Of a stretch of 64,000 bases of DNA, positions 1 to 10,106 are shown in pieces. A model generated the notes under the pieces. It was given only the letters and a program-made list of their open reading frames with translations, did not search any database and was not told the DNA's origin. The stretch is from Bacteroidales bacterium (GTDB lineage Bacteria; Bacteroidota; Bacteroidia; Bacteroidales; UBA932), in assembly GCA_028686425.1 (NCBI GenBank), contig JAQUBZ010000007.1:1-64000 (forward strand), given 5' to 3'. Positions within the stretch are counted from its first letter, which is position 1. Each line of letters begins with the position of its first letter. The position numbers and the translations under genes are program-made.

Positions 1-2
1 TC

Positions 3-2204
3 TATCTGATTGGAAATGAGAGCGGTTATTCATCAAACCACTCCGTTTCAATGCAGCTTCAAGGACAATTTCCGGAAATTGAGAAAATGTGCGGTATCGT
101 CAATTATCATGTCATCGGATATGCTCTTGAAAATAACAAGTTGGCTATCAATATGTTATTTGCGGATTCGACATTCTTTGACATATTTTCATATCCTGTC
201 CTGAGCGGGGATCCGCAGACCGCCCTCGATTCACAGGAAAAAGCGGTCATAACCAAAAGTCTCGCCCTCAAAATGTTCGGCACCACGGAAGCGATTGGAA
301 AAATAATAAATCTTGTCGGCAAGGAAACCATCTCAGTTACAGTATCTGCCGTAATGAAAGATTTTGCCAGAACAGTCCTCCCTCTTAACACGGAACTTAT
401 CACCAATTTTCAGAATACAAAAAGACTTGCACAGAACGACTATTACTCCCCGAATGTCATCATAAATGGAGGCAACGGCTCCAACAAGACATTCATCATG
501 TCGGTGGGTGGGGCCGATCTGCAGGCCAAAAAGAGCGAAATCCTAAAATATTTTCAGGACAATGATATTGACTACAAGCTGTCCCAGAGAAAAGAGGTGC
601 TAATCACTCCCCTTGATAAAGTGATGCTCGATGAGCACAACACAAATTCCGGCCTTGAGCATGGAAACAAACAGATGTTGCTGATTCTATTTTCAGCAGG
701 TTTGGCCATATTGATCTTTGCCATAACCAATTATATCAATCTTACAGTCGCTCAGACAGGTTTCAGATCTCGGGAAATGGCAAGCCGCAGACTGCTCGGG
801 GCTTCGAAGGGAGAGATTACAGCCCGCTTGATAGGAGAATCCACAATTATGACCGCCATAGCGTTTGCTATCGGACTATTTCTTGCAATTTCGGTCCAGC
901 ACTATGCTTCTTCGATATGTGGTGAAAAGCTGGACATAATACACCACACAACCCCTGCCATGATTGCCGCATACATCGGCTTTATTGTATTGCTCGGGGC
1001 TGTCTCAGGCATCATTCCGGCATATACTCTTTCCAGATTCAAGCCAATAGACATCGTCAAAGGGACATTGAGATATCGCTCTAAAATGGTGTTCAGCAAG
1101 ATATTCATCATCCTGCAGAACACCATTTCAATCGTTCTGATTGTATGTTCACTCGCTATTTATTTACAGATTAATCACTTAGTGAATGCCCCTCTCGGTC
1201 ATAACACCAAAGACATCATAGAATATATTGACTGGGATATGAATTTCAGCGAATATTCAACTTTCAAGAACGAGCTGCAGCAACTATCATGTGTAGAACA
1301 AGTCGGTCTTGCAAAATATAGTGCTGTGATTTCACAAATGTCCAATTTTAACTCGTTTATTGACAAAGATGGCAATGAGAAATGGATAACCACGATGAGC
1401 GCCGACTCAAATGCGATAAATATTCTGGGTTTTAAAGCTATACGTGACAATAAAGTAGCTTCCGGAGCATTCTATCTAAACGAAAAGGCAGCTCAGGATC
1501 TGGGAGTACAGGCGTCAGATAGTGAATTTTCGATAAACTACGGTAACGGAGGAAACAAGAAAATGCTTGGAGGCATATTCGAGAATTTCCGCCTTGGCAA
1601 TGTGCTCCGGGAATACGAGCCTATTATCATTACACCTATCACAAGTGATTATACTGCAGAGACATACACTCCCGGCATGATATTTTATATCAAAGTCGGC
1701 GGCGATATGAATCAGGCAATCAAGACCATCAGTACTCTCTACAAATCTGTCACATCCAAAGATGCTACATTTATAAGTGCCGACGAATATATCAAACTTC
1801 TTTTCGCAAAAGAAACCGGCACAATCAAGATAATGATAATATTTACAATCATCGCCATCATCATCTCTGCACTCGGACTATTTGCTATGTCAACATATTT
1901 TACACGCCTGAAAATGAAGGAAATAGGCATTCGGAAAATCTTCGGAGGCACAGGCAGTGAAATTCTTCGCAAGCAAATCCTGTCATTCGTCACCCCGCTC
2001 CTGTTCTCGCTTATAATTGCCATTCCAATAGCATATTACATAGTAGATAAGTGGCTGCAGAACTATAGCTGGCGCATTGAAATATATCCGTGGATATTTA
2101 TACTTGCCGGACTTTTCATAATCGTTATAGGGGTAATCACAGTACTTGGAGAATCAATCAAAGCTGTCAACAAAAATCCTATACAATCAGTAAAAGCAGA
2201 ATAA
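3..2204 (+). CDS. FtsX/MacB-type ABC transporter permease, 5' end cut by window
   Basis: The reading frame is already open at base 3, so the start lies upstream; about 734 residues are visible. Such permeases in Bacteroidota are usually near 790 residues, so perhaps 50-60 residues, including the first membrane helix, are missing. A periplasmic MacB-like core domain comes first. It is followed by a three-helix FtsX domain (from about residue 210 of the visible part, motif [17 protein letters not shown]), a second core domain, and a second FtsX domain at the C-terminus ([17 protein letters not shown]). Family members move lipoproteins, peptides or drugs across the envelope with a separate ATPase. 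It lies 1.8 kb before a MacAB-type efflux operon and may belong to the same regulon, but that is inference. Confidence 0.85.
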   Translation, partial: YLIGNESGYSSNHSVSMQLQGQFPEIEKMCGIVNYHVIGYALENNKLAINMLFADSTFFDIFSYPVLSGDPQTALDSQEKAVITKSLALKMFGTTEAIGKIINLVGKETISVTVSAVMKDFARTVLPLNTELITNFQNTKRLAQNDYYSPNVIINGGNGSNKTFIMSVGGADLQAKKSEILKYFQDNDIDYKLSQRKEVLITPLDKVMLDEHNTNSGLEHGNKQMLLILFSAGLAILIFAITNYINLTVAQTGFRSREMASRRLLGASKGEITARLIGESTIMTAIAFAIGLFLAISVQHYASSICGEKLDIIHHTTPAMIAAYIGFIVLLGAVSGIIPAYTLSRFKPIDIVKGTLRYRSKMVFSKIFIILQNTISIVLIVCSLAIYLQINHLVNAPLGHNTKDIIEYIDWDMNFSEYSTFKNELQQLSCVEQVGLAKYSAVISQMSNFNSFIDKDGNEKWITTMSADSNAINILGFKAIRDNKVASGAFYLNEKAAQDLGVQASDSEFSINYGNGGNKKMLGGIFENFRLGNVLREYEPIIITPITSDYTAETYTPGMIFYIKVGGDMNQAIKTISTLYKSVTSKDATFISADEYIKLLFAKETGTIKIMIIFTIIAIIISALGLFAMSTYFTRLKMKEIGIRKIFGGTGSEILRKQILSFVTPLLFSLIIAIPIAYYIVDKWLQNYSWRIEIYPWIFILAGLFIIVIGVITVLGESIKAVNKNPIQSVKAE

Positions 2205-2259
2205 AAAAATTAATATTCTCGCATTTTTTTATTATTTTCGCGTCTTATTTTTATCGAAA

Positions 2260-3750
2260 ATGAAAAAAATAGGATTTGACAACGAGGCTTATATCAAGAC
2301 TCAATCAGCTAAGATTATTGAACGCCTTTCCGATTTCGGAGGCAAGTTGTACCTCGAATTCGGAGGCAAACTATTTGACGACCACCATGCAGCAAGGGTT
2401 CTTCCCGGATTCAAACCTGACAGTAAGATTAAAATGCTTGTCCAACTGAAGGACGAGGCGGAAATTGTGTTGGTCATCAACGCCGATGACATTGAAAAGA
2501 ACAAAGTTCGCGGCGATCTCGGCATCACTTATGACATGGATGTGCTTCGTCTGATTGATGCATTTCACGGTTACGGATTGTATGTCAGCAGTGTTGTTTT
2601 AACTCGTTTTGAAGGTCAGGCAATCGCCATTGCTTATCAGCACAAGCTTGAAAATCTCGGCATTAAAGTCTATCGACACTACTCGATTCCGGGTTATCCT
2701 CTCAATGTTCCGTTCATCGTCAGCGAAGATGGCTATGGTAAAAACGAATATGTGGAGACCACTCGCAAACTTGTGGTTGTCACAGCTCCGGGGCCCGGAA
2801 GCGGAAAGATGGCTACCTGTCTGTCTCAGTTGTACCACGACAACAAGCGGGGAATCCGTTCAGGATATGCCAAGTTTGAAACGTTTCCAATATGGAATCT
2901 TCCGCTCAATCACCCTGTAAATTTTGCCTATGAAGCAGCTACGGCAGATCTCAACGACGTAAACATGATCGACCCGTTCCATCTTGAGGCATACGGCAAG
3001 ACCGCTGTCAATTACAACCGTGACGTAGAGGTATTTCCTGTGCTTAATGCCATGTTACAGCGTATTTTAGGGGAATCTCCCTACAAATCCCCTACAGACA
3101 TGGGAGTGAACATGGCCGGCAATTGCATCATTGATGATGCTGCAGTTTGTGAAGCTGCCAAAAATGAGATTATTCGCAGATATTTTAATGCTCTCTGCCA
3201 AGTCAGAAAAGGAAATGCAGAAGACGAGCTGATATATAAACTCGAACTGATTATGGAAAAGGCTCACGTCAGTATAGATGACCGAAAAGTTGTAGCAGCC
3301 GCCAGAAAAAAATCCCAGGATACGGAAGGACGTCCCGCCGCAGCCATTGAAATGCCTGACGGTACAATACTTACAGGGAAGACGAGCCAGCTTCTGGGAG
3401 CGTCATCGGCCATGTTGCTCAACGCCCTGAAATATCTGGCTGAAATACCTGATGAAGTGAATCTTATATCACCTATCATTATTGAACCTATCTGCAATCT
3501 GAAAACATCTCATCTCGGAAACACCAATCCGCGCCTCCACACTGATGAGGTGCTTATTGCCCTTTCCATTTGCGCCCTTACCGATATTAATGCCCGCAAA
3601 GCGATGGATATCCTTTATCAACTGAAAGAGTGTGAAGTACATTCAAGTGTAATTCTTGCTCAGGTTGACGTAAATGTATTCAGGAAGATCGGCGTCAATC
3701 TCACCTGCGAGCCGAAATACCAGACCAAGAAACTCTACCACGGAGCATAA
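2260..3750 (+). CDS. DUF1846 (UPF0371) family protein
   Basis: A 496-residue protein matching the whole DUF1846 family in length. The N-terminus ([18 protein letters not shown]) and the glycine-rich segment [19 protein letters not shown] near residues 172-190 are typical; the latter resembles a nucleotide-binding loop. No signal peptide or membrane helix is seen, so it is probably cytosolic. The family has solved structures but, as far as I recall, no settled biochemical role. It stands alone between two transport loci, with an AT-rich leader and no clear TAnnTTTG box. The ATG at 2260 starts right at the conserved N-terminus. Confident in the family, not in any function. Confidence 0.88.
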   Translation: MKKIGFDNEAYIKTQSAKIIERLSDFGGKLYLEFGGKLFDDHHAARVLPGFKPDSKIKMLVQLKDEAEIVLVINADDIEKNKVRGDLGITYDMDVLRLIDAFHGYGLYVSSVVLTRFEGQAIAIAYQHKLENLGIKVYRHYSIPGYPLNVPFIVSEDGYGKNEYVETTRKLVVVTAPGPGSGKMATCLSQLYHDNKRGIRSGYAKFETFPIWNLPLNHPVNFAYEAATADLNDVNMIDPFHLEAYGKTAVNYNRDVEVFPVLNAMLQRILGESPYKSPTDMGVNMAGNCIIDDAAVCEAAKNEIIRRYFNALCQVRKGNAEDELIYKLELIMEKAHVSIDDRKVVAAARKKSQDTEGRPAAAIEMPDGTILTGKTSQLLGASSAMLLNALKYLAEIPDEVNLISPIIIEPICNLKTSHLGNTNPRLHTDEVLIALSICALTDINARKAMDILYQLKECEVHSSVILAQVDVNVFRKIGVNLTCEPKYQTKKLYHGA

Positions 3751-3827
3751 CCCTCCGGCAGCAGACAAGATTCGGGCATAGCAACTTGCCCATAGTCATT
3801 GTAAAGTTATCGCAAAATCGCACTGGT

Positions 3828-3887
3828 TGTCCGCAAAATAATCCCGACTGTCCGCAAATGTACAAAGTGTCCGATAACGGACACTTT
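3828..3887 (+). promoter_or_regulatory. TGTCCG-type operator cluster before the efflux operon
   Basis: A perfect inverted repeat sits at 3864-3887: arms AAAGTGTCCG and CGGACACTTT around ATAA. Two further TGTCCG half-sites in the same orientation lie at 3828-3833 and 3849-3854, about 20 bp apart, roughly two helical turns. Spaced half-sites plus a palindrome look like an upstream activator site for a dimeric NtrC-type regulator, and one is encoded by the same cluster at 10107. The palindrome centre is about 78 bp before the transcription start predicted from the -24/-12 element at 3928. Binding by that regulator is inferred. Confidence 0.6.
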
Positions 3888-3927
3888 TGCTTTTATTAAT
3901 ATATTTATAATCAATGTGTTATAAGTA

Positions 3928-3942
3928 TGGCATTGTTTTAGT
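3928..3942 (+). promoter_or_regulatory. Candidate sigma-54 promoter (-24 TGGCA / -12)
   Basis: TGGCA at 3928-3932 gives the -24 GG, and exactly ten bases later stands GT where the consensus has GC. The -24 half fits well and the -12 half is degenerate. If used, transcription would begin near 3953, about 15 bases before the ATG at 3968. No good TAnnTTTG box is seen in this 217-bp intergenic region. The case rests on position: it lies below the TGTCCG palindrome and before an operon that ends in a sigma-54 activator. Confidence 0.42.
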
Positions 3943-3967
3943 CATATTGTCTGGCAAATCGAACAAT

Positions 3968-5272
3968 ATGGATAGAACAATAGACAAAAAGGTATTAAAA
4001 AAGGAAAAGAATGTCAGAATAATCAAAATAGCGGTGGCATTGGCGTCAGTGGCGATTGTTATCCTGCTGCTGTCACTTCTTTTCCGTTCAAGCATATCTC
4101 ATAGAGAAGTGACTTTGAGCAAAGCGGATGTAGGAGATATTGATGTCACTATCTCCGCTTCCGGCAAAGTGGTTCCCGCATTTGAGGAGATAATCAACTC
4201 CCCTATTTCCTCGCGGATTATGGAAGTGTATAAAAAAAGCGGGGATAAGGTTGAGGCAGGTACCCCTATATTGAAGCTCGATTTGCAGAGCGTTCAGACC
4301 GATTTCAACAAATTGCTTGATGAAGAGCAGATGAAGATTCTCCAACTCGAACAACTGGAACTTTCCAACAAAAGCAGTCTTTCAGAGATGCGTATGAATC
4401 TGGAAGTCAAAAGAATGGAGGTTGAGCACAAGGAGGTTGAATACAGAAATGAGCGCTATCTCGACAGTCTCGGTTCCGGGACTACGGACAAAGTCCGTCA
4501 GGCTGAAATGGCTTATAAGGTAGGCCTGATGCAATTGGCTGAAAATGAGCAGAAATACGAAAACGAAAAAGCTTTGGCTCAAGCAAACGAAAGAGTAAAG
4601 GAGTTGGGGCTTAATATTTTCAGAAAAGGACTTTCTGAAACAAGACGACTTCTTGAAGATGCTCAAATACGTGCTCCGAGAGAGGCTGTACTCTCGTTTG
4701 TAAATACAGAAATAGGAGCTCAGGTCTCTCAGGGGACCAGAGTTGCCATAATATCGGACCTTTCTCATTTCAAGGTAGAAGGAGAAATTTCGGATTCTTA
4801 CGGAGATCGAATTTCCGTAGGGCGCAAAGCCATAGTAAAGATAGGACGCGAGTTATACAATGGTGTGGTGAGCAACCTCGCTCCGGCATCAAGCAATGGA
4901 GTGATTGCATTTTCAGTGCAATTGGAAGAAGACAATAATCAAAAGCTTCGTTCCGGGCTTAATTGTGAAATATATGTGATTGATTCTCATAAAGATAATG
5001 TATTGCGTATTGCAAACGGCAGTTATTATATCGGCCGCGGCGAATATCAACTCTTCGTATTGGAAAAAGGATCCGGGGAAGGAGGTAGCGCTGAAGATGG
5101 CACTTCATCTCTCGATGGGGCAAGAGGAAAGATGGTCAGACGGAAAGTGATTCTGGGCGACTGCAACTTTGACTATGTAGAAGTGATAGAGGGACTTAGA
5201 GAGGGAGATGTGGTTCTTACCAGCGATATTGGCTCTCGGAAGAGCAAGAAAAGCCTTCAACTGAAAAAATAA
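3968..5272 (+). CDS. MacA-like periplasmic adaptor (membrane fusion protein)
   Basis: A 434-residue adaptor from the ATG at 3968 (MDRTIDKK); an in-frame ATG at 3914 would add 18 residues but lies upstream of the candidate sigma-54 promoter. One N-terminal helix (IAVALASVAIVILLLSLLF) anchors it in the inner membrane. A biotinyl-lipoyl half follows (SGKVVPAFEEIINSPISSRI), then a long coiled-coil hairpin rich in Glu, Lys and Leu, the second lipoyl half (AQIRAPREAVLSFVNTEIG) and a beta-barrel. It would link the downstream ATPase and permeases to the TolC-like channel at 8528. The substrate cannot be read from the sequence. It is the first gene of a five-gene run. Confidence 0.88.
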   Translation: MDRTIDKKVLKKEKNVRIIKIAVALASVAIVILLLSLLFRSSISHREVTLSKADVGDIDVTISASGKVVPAFEEIINSPISSRIMEVYKKSGDKVEAGTPILKLDLQSVQTDFNKLLDEEQMKILQLEQLELSNKSSLSEMRMNLEVKRMEVEHKEVEYRNERYLDSLGSGTTDKVRQAEMAYKVGLMQLAENEQKYENEKALAQANERVKELGLNIFRKGLSETRRLLEDAQIRAPREAVLSFVNTEIGAQVSQGTRVAIISDLSHFKVEGEISDSYGDRISVGRKAIVKIGRELYNGVVSNLAPASSNGVIAFSVQLEEDNNQKLRSGLNCEIYVIDSHKDNVLRIANGSYYIGRGEYQLFVLEKGSGEGGSAEDGTSSLDGARGKMVRRKVILGDCNFDYVEVIEGLREGDVVLTSDIGSRKSKKSLQLKK

Positions 5273-5283
5273 AATATACAACA

Positions 5284-5949
5284 ATGATAAAATTAACACA
5301 ACTTACCAAAATCTATCGTGCCGGAGAAATTGAAACCATGGCACTTGACAATGTCAATCTTGAAGTTGCCGATGGAGAATTTCTTTCGGTCATGGGACCT
5401 TCCGGATGCGGCAAATCGACACTTTTAAATATAGTAGGGCTTCTCGATACTCCTACTACAGGCACAGTGGAAATCAACGGAATACAGACTTTCAATATGA
5501 AAGACAATGAACTCGCAGCATTCAGAAACAGGCAGCTTGGATTTGTATTTCAGAGTTTTCACTTGATTAACTCACTCGATGTGCTTGATAATGTAGAACT
5601 TCCTCTTCTATATAGAAAAGTAGCCGCCAAAGAGCGCACACGCCTTGCAAAAGAGGTGCTTGAGAAAGTGGGTCTCAGCCACCGTATGAAGCATTTTCCT
5701 TCACAACTATCAGGAGGACAATGCCAGAGAGTGGCCATAGCACGTGCCATCATCGGTAATCCGGGTATAATCCTTGCCGATGAGCCGACAGGTAATCTGG
5801 ACTCTAAAATGGGTGCCGAAGTGATGGACATTCTGCACAAACTCAACAAAGAGGACGGTCGTACAATAGTCATGGTCACCCACAATGAGGAACAGGCTAA
5901 ACTCACCTCACGCACAGTAAGATTCTTTGACGGAAGACAAATCATTTAA
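5284..5949 (+). CDS. MacB/LolD-type ABC transporter ATPase
   Basis: A 221-residue ATPase of the usual length. Walker A GPSGCGKST is at residues 39-47, the Q-loop follows FVFQSFHL, the signature LSGGQCQRVAIARA is near residue 142, and Walker B is ILADEPTGNLDS. It lacks a fused permease and would pair with the two FtsX permeases downstream, as in LolCDE and split MacB systems. It starts 11 bases after the adaptor stop, so the genes are surely co-transcribed. ATP hydrolysis here would drive a mechanotransmission permease rather than a classical translocation pore; this is family knowledge. Confidence 0.93.
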   Translation: MIKLTQLTKIYRAGEIETMALDNVNLEVADGEFLSVMGPSGCGKSTLLNIVGLLDTPTTGTVEINGIQTFNMKDNELAAFRNRQLGFVFQSFHLINSLDVLDNVELPLLYRKVAAKERTRLAKEVLEKVGLSHRMKHFPSQLSGGQCQRVAIARAIIGNPGIILADEPTGNLDSKMGAEVMDILHKLNKEDGRTIVMVTHNEEQAKLTSRTVRFFDGRQII

Positions 5950-5959
5950 CAGGCTGAAA

Positions 5960-7261
5960 ATGAATATAAAACAGAATTTCAAACAATCCCGGCAAATAAT
6001 AAGGCAGAACAAGCTTTTCAGCGGGATTTACATCGCAGGGACGGCAATAACCATCTCTATGGTGATGATAATCGCCATTGTATGGATAGCCAAGACGGCC
6101 GAACTCTATCCTGAGGTCAATCGTTCTAAAATGATGAGTATCAAGGGTGTCGTTGAAAGAACTAAAGATAAAAAAGGCTATTCTTCCTATTATTCTTCTC
6201 ATAAATTTACAGAGGATTTTGTGCGTAGCACCAAAACTTTCGAGTATGCAACGGAAATTATAAATAGCGACGAAGCAAGTACTTTGCGCACAACCGGGGA
6301 TGATAAATATAAAGTCAGAACACTATACACTGACCATTATTTCTGGAAAATTATGGAATTTCGTTTTCTGGAGGGAATGCCTTATACACAAGAAGATGTC
6401 TCTTCCAAAATTTCTAAGGCCGTCATATCGGAGTCTGTTGCCAAAAAATATTTCGGTTCAGTGGATAATGCCGTAGGACAACACTTCACACTCGATTTTG
6501 TGGATTATGCCGTATGTGGGGTTGTCAAGGATGTTTCAGCCATAATGTCTGTATCATACGCCGATATATGGCTCCCGATAACTACAACAGACCAATATTA
6601 TGATAATCAAGGAGATGGAGGGTATTTAGGTTTGATTAACACATATATTCTGTCCCGTTCGTCGAAGGATTTCTCTAAAATACGTTCCGAGGTGAATGAG
6701 AAGATTGCCTCCTTCAATAATACATCAACTACAGTGGTAGTTGATCCTATGGGGCAGCCTGAACCATATATCAAAGGTATTTTGAGGAAGTGGTCAAATG
6801 CGGAGCCCGATATCAGAGGATACATTCTGAAACTGTCATTAGTCGTTCTGATACTGTTGCTTGTACCTGCCATCAATCTTGCCGGCATGATTTCGTCCCG
6901 TATGACACGCAGAAAGGAAGAGATGGGAATACGAAAGACTTTCGGAGCCACAAAAAAGAGTATCCTGTCGCAGATTATCAATGAAAATCTGCTTCTTACA
7001 CTGATTGGAGGAGGACTCGGACTACTCCTTTCGTATCTGATCCTGATTGTCAAAGGCGATACGATCGTAGGTCTGATTATAGAACCCGGCTTTGGCGATG
7101 CCTTGACAAATGTCGATTTTTCAATCTCGATGCTGATGAATCCGTGGGTATTTGTGATAGCCCTTGTGATATGTCTTGTCCTGAATCTGCTTGCCGCAAT
7201 AATTCCGGCAGCACATTCTTTAAAAAATAACATAGTGGACTCTTTAAATGTGAAAAAGTAA
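5960..7261 (+). CDS. FtsX/MacB-type ABC permease, first of pair
   Basis: A 433-residue permease beginning at ATG 5960 (MNIKQNFKQSRQIIRQNKLF); an in-frame ATG at 5927 would overlap the ATPase gene. One N-terminal helix is followed by a large periplasmic core domain and then three C-terminal helices of the FtsX domain, with the cytoplasmic coupling motif RRKEEMGIRKTFGATKKSIL that contacts the ATPase. Its stop TAA shares a base with the next ATG (TAATG at 7259-7263), so translation is coupled. It forms a heterodimer with the next permease, by inference from gene order. Confidence 0.9.
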   Translation: MNIKQNFKQSRQIIRQNKLFSGIYIAGTAITISMVMIIAIVWIAKTAELYPEVNRSKMMSIKGVVERTKDKKGYSSYYSSHKFTEDFVRSTKTFEYATEIINSDEASTLRTTGDDKYKVRTLYTDHYFWKIMEFRFLEGMPYTQEDVSSKISKAVISESVAKKYFGSVDNAVGQHFTLDFVDYAVCGVVKDVSAIMSVSYADIWLPITTTDQYYDNQGDGGYLGLINTYILSRSSKDFSKIRSEVNEKIASFNNTSTTVVVDPMGQPEPYIKGILRKWSNAEPDIRGYILKLSLVVLILLLVPAINLAGMISSRMTRRKEEMGIRKTFGATKKSILSQIINENLLLTLIGGGLGLLLSYLILIVKGDTIVGLIIEPGFGDALTNVDFSISMLMNPWVFVIALVICLVLNLLAAIIPAAHSLKNNIVDSLNVKK

Positions 7262-8535
7262 TGAAAACACTGATAAAACAAATGTGGGCCGGAAAAAGAG
7301 AAAACGGCTGGATATTCATCGAATTGATTATAATATTTGTGGTAACATGGATGGTGATAGACCCGATATATGTGATACAATATCAGAGACACGGCATCAA
7401 AGAGGGATTTGACCCCGATAATCTTTATATGGCGAATATCAGTGTATATTCGCAGATGGCGCCGGACTATGATTCGACACGCATGTCAAAAGAGGCTTTA
7501 ACCGAAGATGCAGTCAGAATCATGAATATCGTCAAGACACTTCCCGAAATAGAGGCAGTCACTTTAATCGATGGAAACAGGCCTTGGAGCAGCTCTTATA
7601 ATGGGGACAGATTGATGAATCCGGAAGATTCGTCTATATCGTATATTCAGTTATTGACACTTTTCAACAATGAAGATTTCTTCAAAGTGTTCAGGTACAG
7701 ATCCGCCCTCGACCATAAATGGGAATCATTCGATAAACTTGAACTGCCTTCAAACGGCATCATCATTTCGGAAGACAGCAGGCAGCAATTATTCAAAGAC
7801 AATCCTGCCATCGGCAAAACCTTAAATGTTGGAGGATCAGACTATATAGTTTCCGGAGTAATGGAGATGGTCAAAAGAGCGCCGTCCGAACAGCCTGCTC
7901 CCTGCATACTTTATCAAAAAAATTATATATACCCCTCCGGATATAATAACGTAGGTATTGCCATCAGGGTAAAATCGGGAATCTCAGAAATGAAATTCCT
8001 CAATGATTTCAAAGACAAAGTGGCTCCTAAAATGCAGTCCGGCAATCTCTATTTCAATGAAATTTCATCGTACTACTCGTACGGAGATCTTTATTCAAGC
8101 TGGGATGGTTCGAGCAAAACACTGCAGATGAGAGGAGTATTGTCTGCATTTTATCTGCTTGTGGTATTTCTGGGGATAATATCCACTTTCTGGCTGAGAG
8201 TTGAAACCCGTAAGGAGGAGACAGGGCTTAGAATGGCCCTTGGATGTACTAAAAATAAGATTCGCAACCGCATGCTCTCGGAAAGTCTCCTGCTGGTACT
8301 GTTTGCAAGCGTCATAGGGCTGATAATTACGGCCAACATAGTCTATTTCAAGGGAATGTACTCTTTCACCAATAATGCGGTTGTATTTCCGGCTGTAGAT
8401 TCGACTATTCCTCACTTTGCAATTGTAACTCTTATTACTCTTGTTCTGATTATAGCAGTTGTCGCCATAGCTACCATTATTCCGGCCAATCGTGCGACAA
8501 AAATTAATCCTATAGATGCCCTGCGCGATGAATAG
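7261..8535 (+). CDS. FtsX/MacB-type ABC permease, second of pair
   Basis: A 424-residue relative of the preceding permease with the same plan: an N-terminal helix (WIFIELIIIFVVTWMVI), a periplasmic core domain, and a C-terminal FtsX domain carrying TRKEETGLRMALGCTKNKI. The ending IIPANRATKINPIDALRDE is typical of the family. The gene overlaps both neighbours by a few bases, at 7261 upstream and 8528-8535 downstream. Two distinct permeases with one ATPase gene suggest an asymmetric LolCE-like dimer. The exported substrate is unknown. Confidence 0.9.
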   Translation: MKTLIKQMWAGKRENGWIFIELIIIFVVTWMVIDPIYVIQYQRHGIKEGFDPDNLYMANISVYSQMAPDYDSTRMSKEALTEDAVRIMNIVKTLPEIEAVTLIDGNRPWSSSYNGDRLMNPEDSSISYIQLLTLFNNEDFFKVFRYRSALDHKWESFDKLELPSNGIIISEDSRQQLFKDNPAIGKTLNVGGSDYIVSGVMEMVKRAPSEQPAPCILYQKNYIYPSGYNNVGIAIRVKSGISEMKFLNDFKDKVAPKMQSGNLYFNEISSYYSYGDLYSSWDGSSKTLQMRGVLSAFYLLVVFLGIISTFWLRVETRKEETGLRMALGCTKNKIRNRMLSESLLLVLFASVIGLIITANIVYFKGMYSFTNNAVVFPAVDSTIPHFAIVTLITLVLIIAVVAIATIIPANRATKINPIDALRDE

Positions 8536-9958
8536 GTTGATTATTAGCATTTTAATATTGTGCGGCTGTGCAATCTGTGCCGCCGGGCAGGATACTCTCC
8601 GACTAACTCTGCAAGATGCGATTGACATCGCTCTGGAACAGAGTGTCAATGCCGCAATGGCCCGCAACAAGCAAAAGACCGCTTATTGGCAATACCGTAC
8701 TTTCAGGGCAGAACAGTTGCCGGAGATCTCATTTGACGGCACACTTCCCGACTACCGCCGCAACTACACCTCTTATCAGAGCGAAGACGGCTCATATAAA
8801 TTCGTGAGAAACAACAATATAGGACTTAACGGAGGGCTCTCGCTGAAACAGGTCATTCCATTTACGGGAGGCTCGATAGCATTGAGTACATCCATGGACT
8901 ACACACGACAGATCGGCTCCGGCAGCGCAAACGAATTTATGAGTGTACCGATTGCAGTAACCCTTACACAGCCGATTTTTGCGGTGAACTCCAACAAATG
9001 GGACCGCAAGATCGAGCCGATACGCTACGAAGAGTCACAGGCACAATTTTCAGAAGAGATGGAAGAGGTAACACTCTCTACAATAGGTTATTTCTTTAAT
9101 TTTGTTTTAGCGGAGTCAACTCTGGAAAATGCTTTGCAAAACCTTGAAAATGCAGAAAAGCTGTATGAGGTAGCCGTAGCGAAACGCAAAATAGGGAAGA
9201 TTTCGGAAAGAGAGCTGATGCAGATGAAACTCTCTGTATTACAGGCAAAAAGCACCCTTACCGATGCTGTAAGTGCCCTCAATTCACAAATGTTTCGACT
9301 GCGTGCATTCCTTGGAATTGACGAAAGTCGCCCTATAAAGCCGATTGTGCCGGAGGAGTCGCCGGAAGGGAATTACACCTATAAACAGGTGCTGGATGCA
9401 GCTCTTCAATACAATCCTTTTGCTAAAAATATTTTGAGGCGCCAGCTTGAGGCCGATTATGCAGTTGCAGCAGCAAAGGGCCGCCGCCGCTCGATGGACC
9501 TTTACGCCTCATTCGGATTTTCAGGAGTGAACTCCAATTTTAAGGGGGCGTACAATAATCTGAAAAACAATCAGGTGGTAGAACTTGGAGTGAGCATTCC
9601 GATACTTGACTGGGGGAAGCGCAAGGGGCAGGTGAAGATTGCAGAGAGCAATCGGGATGTGGTGGAAACCCAGATAAGGCAGGACGAAATCAATTTCAAT
9701 CAGGATATTTTCCTGTTAGTTGAAAATTACAACAATCAGGCACAGCAACTCTCCATAGCAGTCGAGTCGGACTCTTTGGCCGCAGAACGATATGATATTG
9801 CAGTAAAGACATTTATGGTGGGAGAAATCAGTATCCTCGACTTGAATGATGCTCGCGAGGGCAAAGATTCTGCACGCGCAAAGATGATACAGGAACTTTA
9901 TTATTATTGGAATTACTACTACAATATCCGAAGTGTGACGGCCGGGATGCTTCATTAG
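8528..9958 (+). CDS. TolC-family outer-membrane efflux channel
   Basis: About 476 residues from ATG 8528; an in-frame ATG at 8516 lies further inside the permease gene and would precede the signal peptide MNRLIISILILCGCAICAAG. The mature part begins DTLRLTLQDAIDIALEQS, the standard start of the TolC repeat, and contains two long alpha-helical hairpins separated by short strands. It would form the outer-membrane exit duct for the adaptor at 3968. The signal sequence has cysteines at its end (LILCGCAICAAG), so lipidation is possible but not clear. It closes the transport part of the operon. Confidence 0.88.
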   Translation: MNRLIISILILCGCAICAAGQDTLRLTLQDAIDIALEQSVNAAMARNKQKTAYWQYRTFRAEQLPEISFDGTLPDYRRNYTSYQSEDGSYKFVRNNNIGLNGGLSLKQVIPFTGGSIALSTSMDYTRQIGSGSANEFMSVPIAVTLTQPIFAVNSNKWDRKIEPIRYEESQAQFSEEMEEVTLSTIGYFFNFVLAESTLENALQNLENAEKLYEVAVAKRKIGKISERELMQMKLSVLQAKSTLTDAVSALNSQMFRLRAFLGIDESRPIKPIVPEESPEGNYTYKQVLDAALQYNPFAKNILRRQLEADYAVAAAKGRRRSMDLYASFGFSGVNSNFKGAYNNLKNNQVVELGVSIPILDWGKRKGQVKIAESNRDVVETQIRQDEINFNQDIFLLVENYNNQAQQLSIAVESDSLAAERYDIAVKTFMVGEISILDLNDAREGKDSARAKMIQELYYYWNYYYNIRSVTAGMLH

Positions 9959-10025
9959 AAAAGTCAAGTTGACTCGCCCTGACGTGATGAGGGCCGGCAG
10001 ATGATGGCAATTCGGAAAATTGTTG

Positions 10026-10033
10026 TAAATTTG
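10026..10033 (+). promoter_or_regulatory. TAnnTTTG -7 box before the regulator gene
   Basis: TAAATTTG matches the Bacteroidota vegetative -7 box exactly and lies 74 bp before the ATG at 10107, in the 148-bp gap after the channel gene. A clear -33 TTG at the right distance is not seen. It would let the two-component genes be made independently of the sigma-54 promoter they are thought to control. Confidence 0.45.
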
Positions 10034-10106
10034 TAGATTAACGCTGTAAGGTTAGTGCCGCTAATGACAGTCAAAGCCATTACACTGCATATACAAGATA
10101 ATTAAT

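Noticed and set aside
3914-3967. Upstream ATG extension of the MacA-like adaptor
   Set aside because: It would add 18 residues before the charged N-terminus and would overlap the candidate -24/-12 element; ATG 3968 gives the normal adaptor start.
6607-7392. 261-codon minus-strand frame
   Set aside because: Antisense to two confident FtsX permease genes; no domain recognised.
8095-8670. 191-codon minus-strand frame
   Set aside because: Lies wholly opposite the clear permease and TolC genes; composition is that of an antisense shadow.
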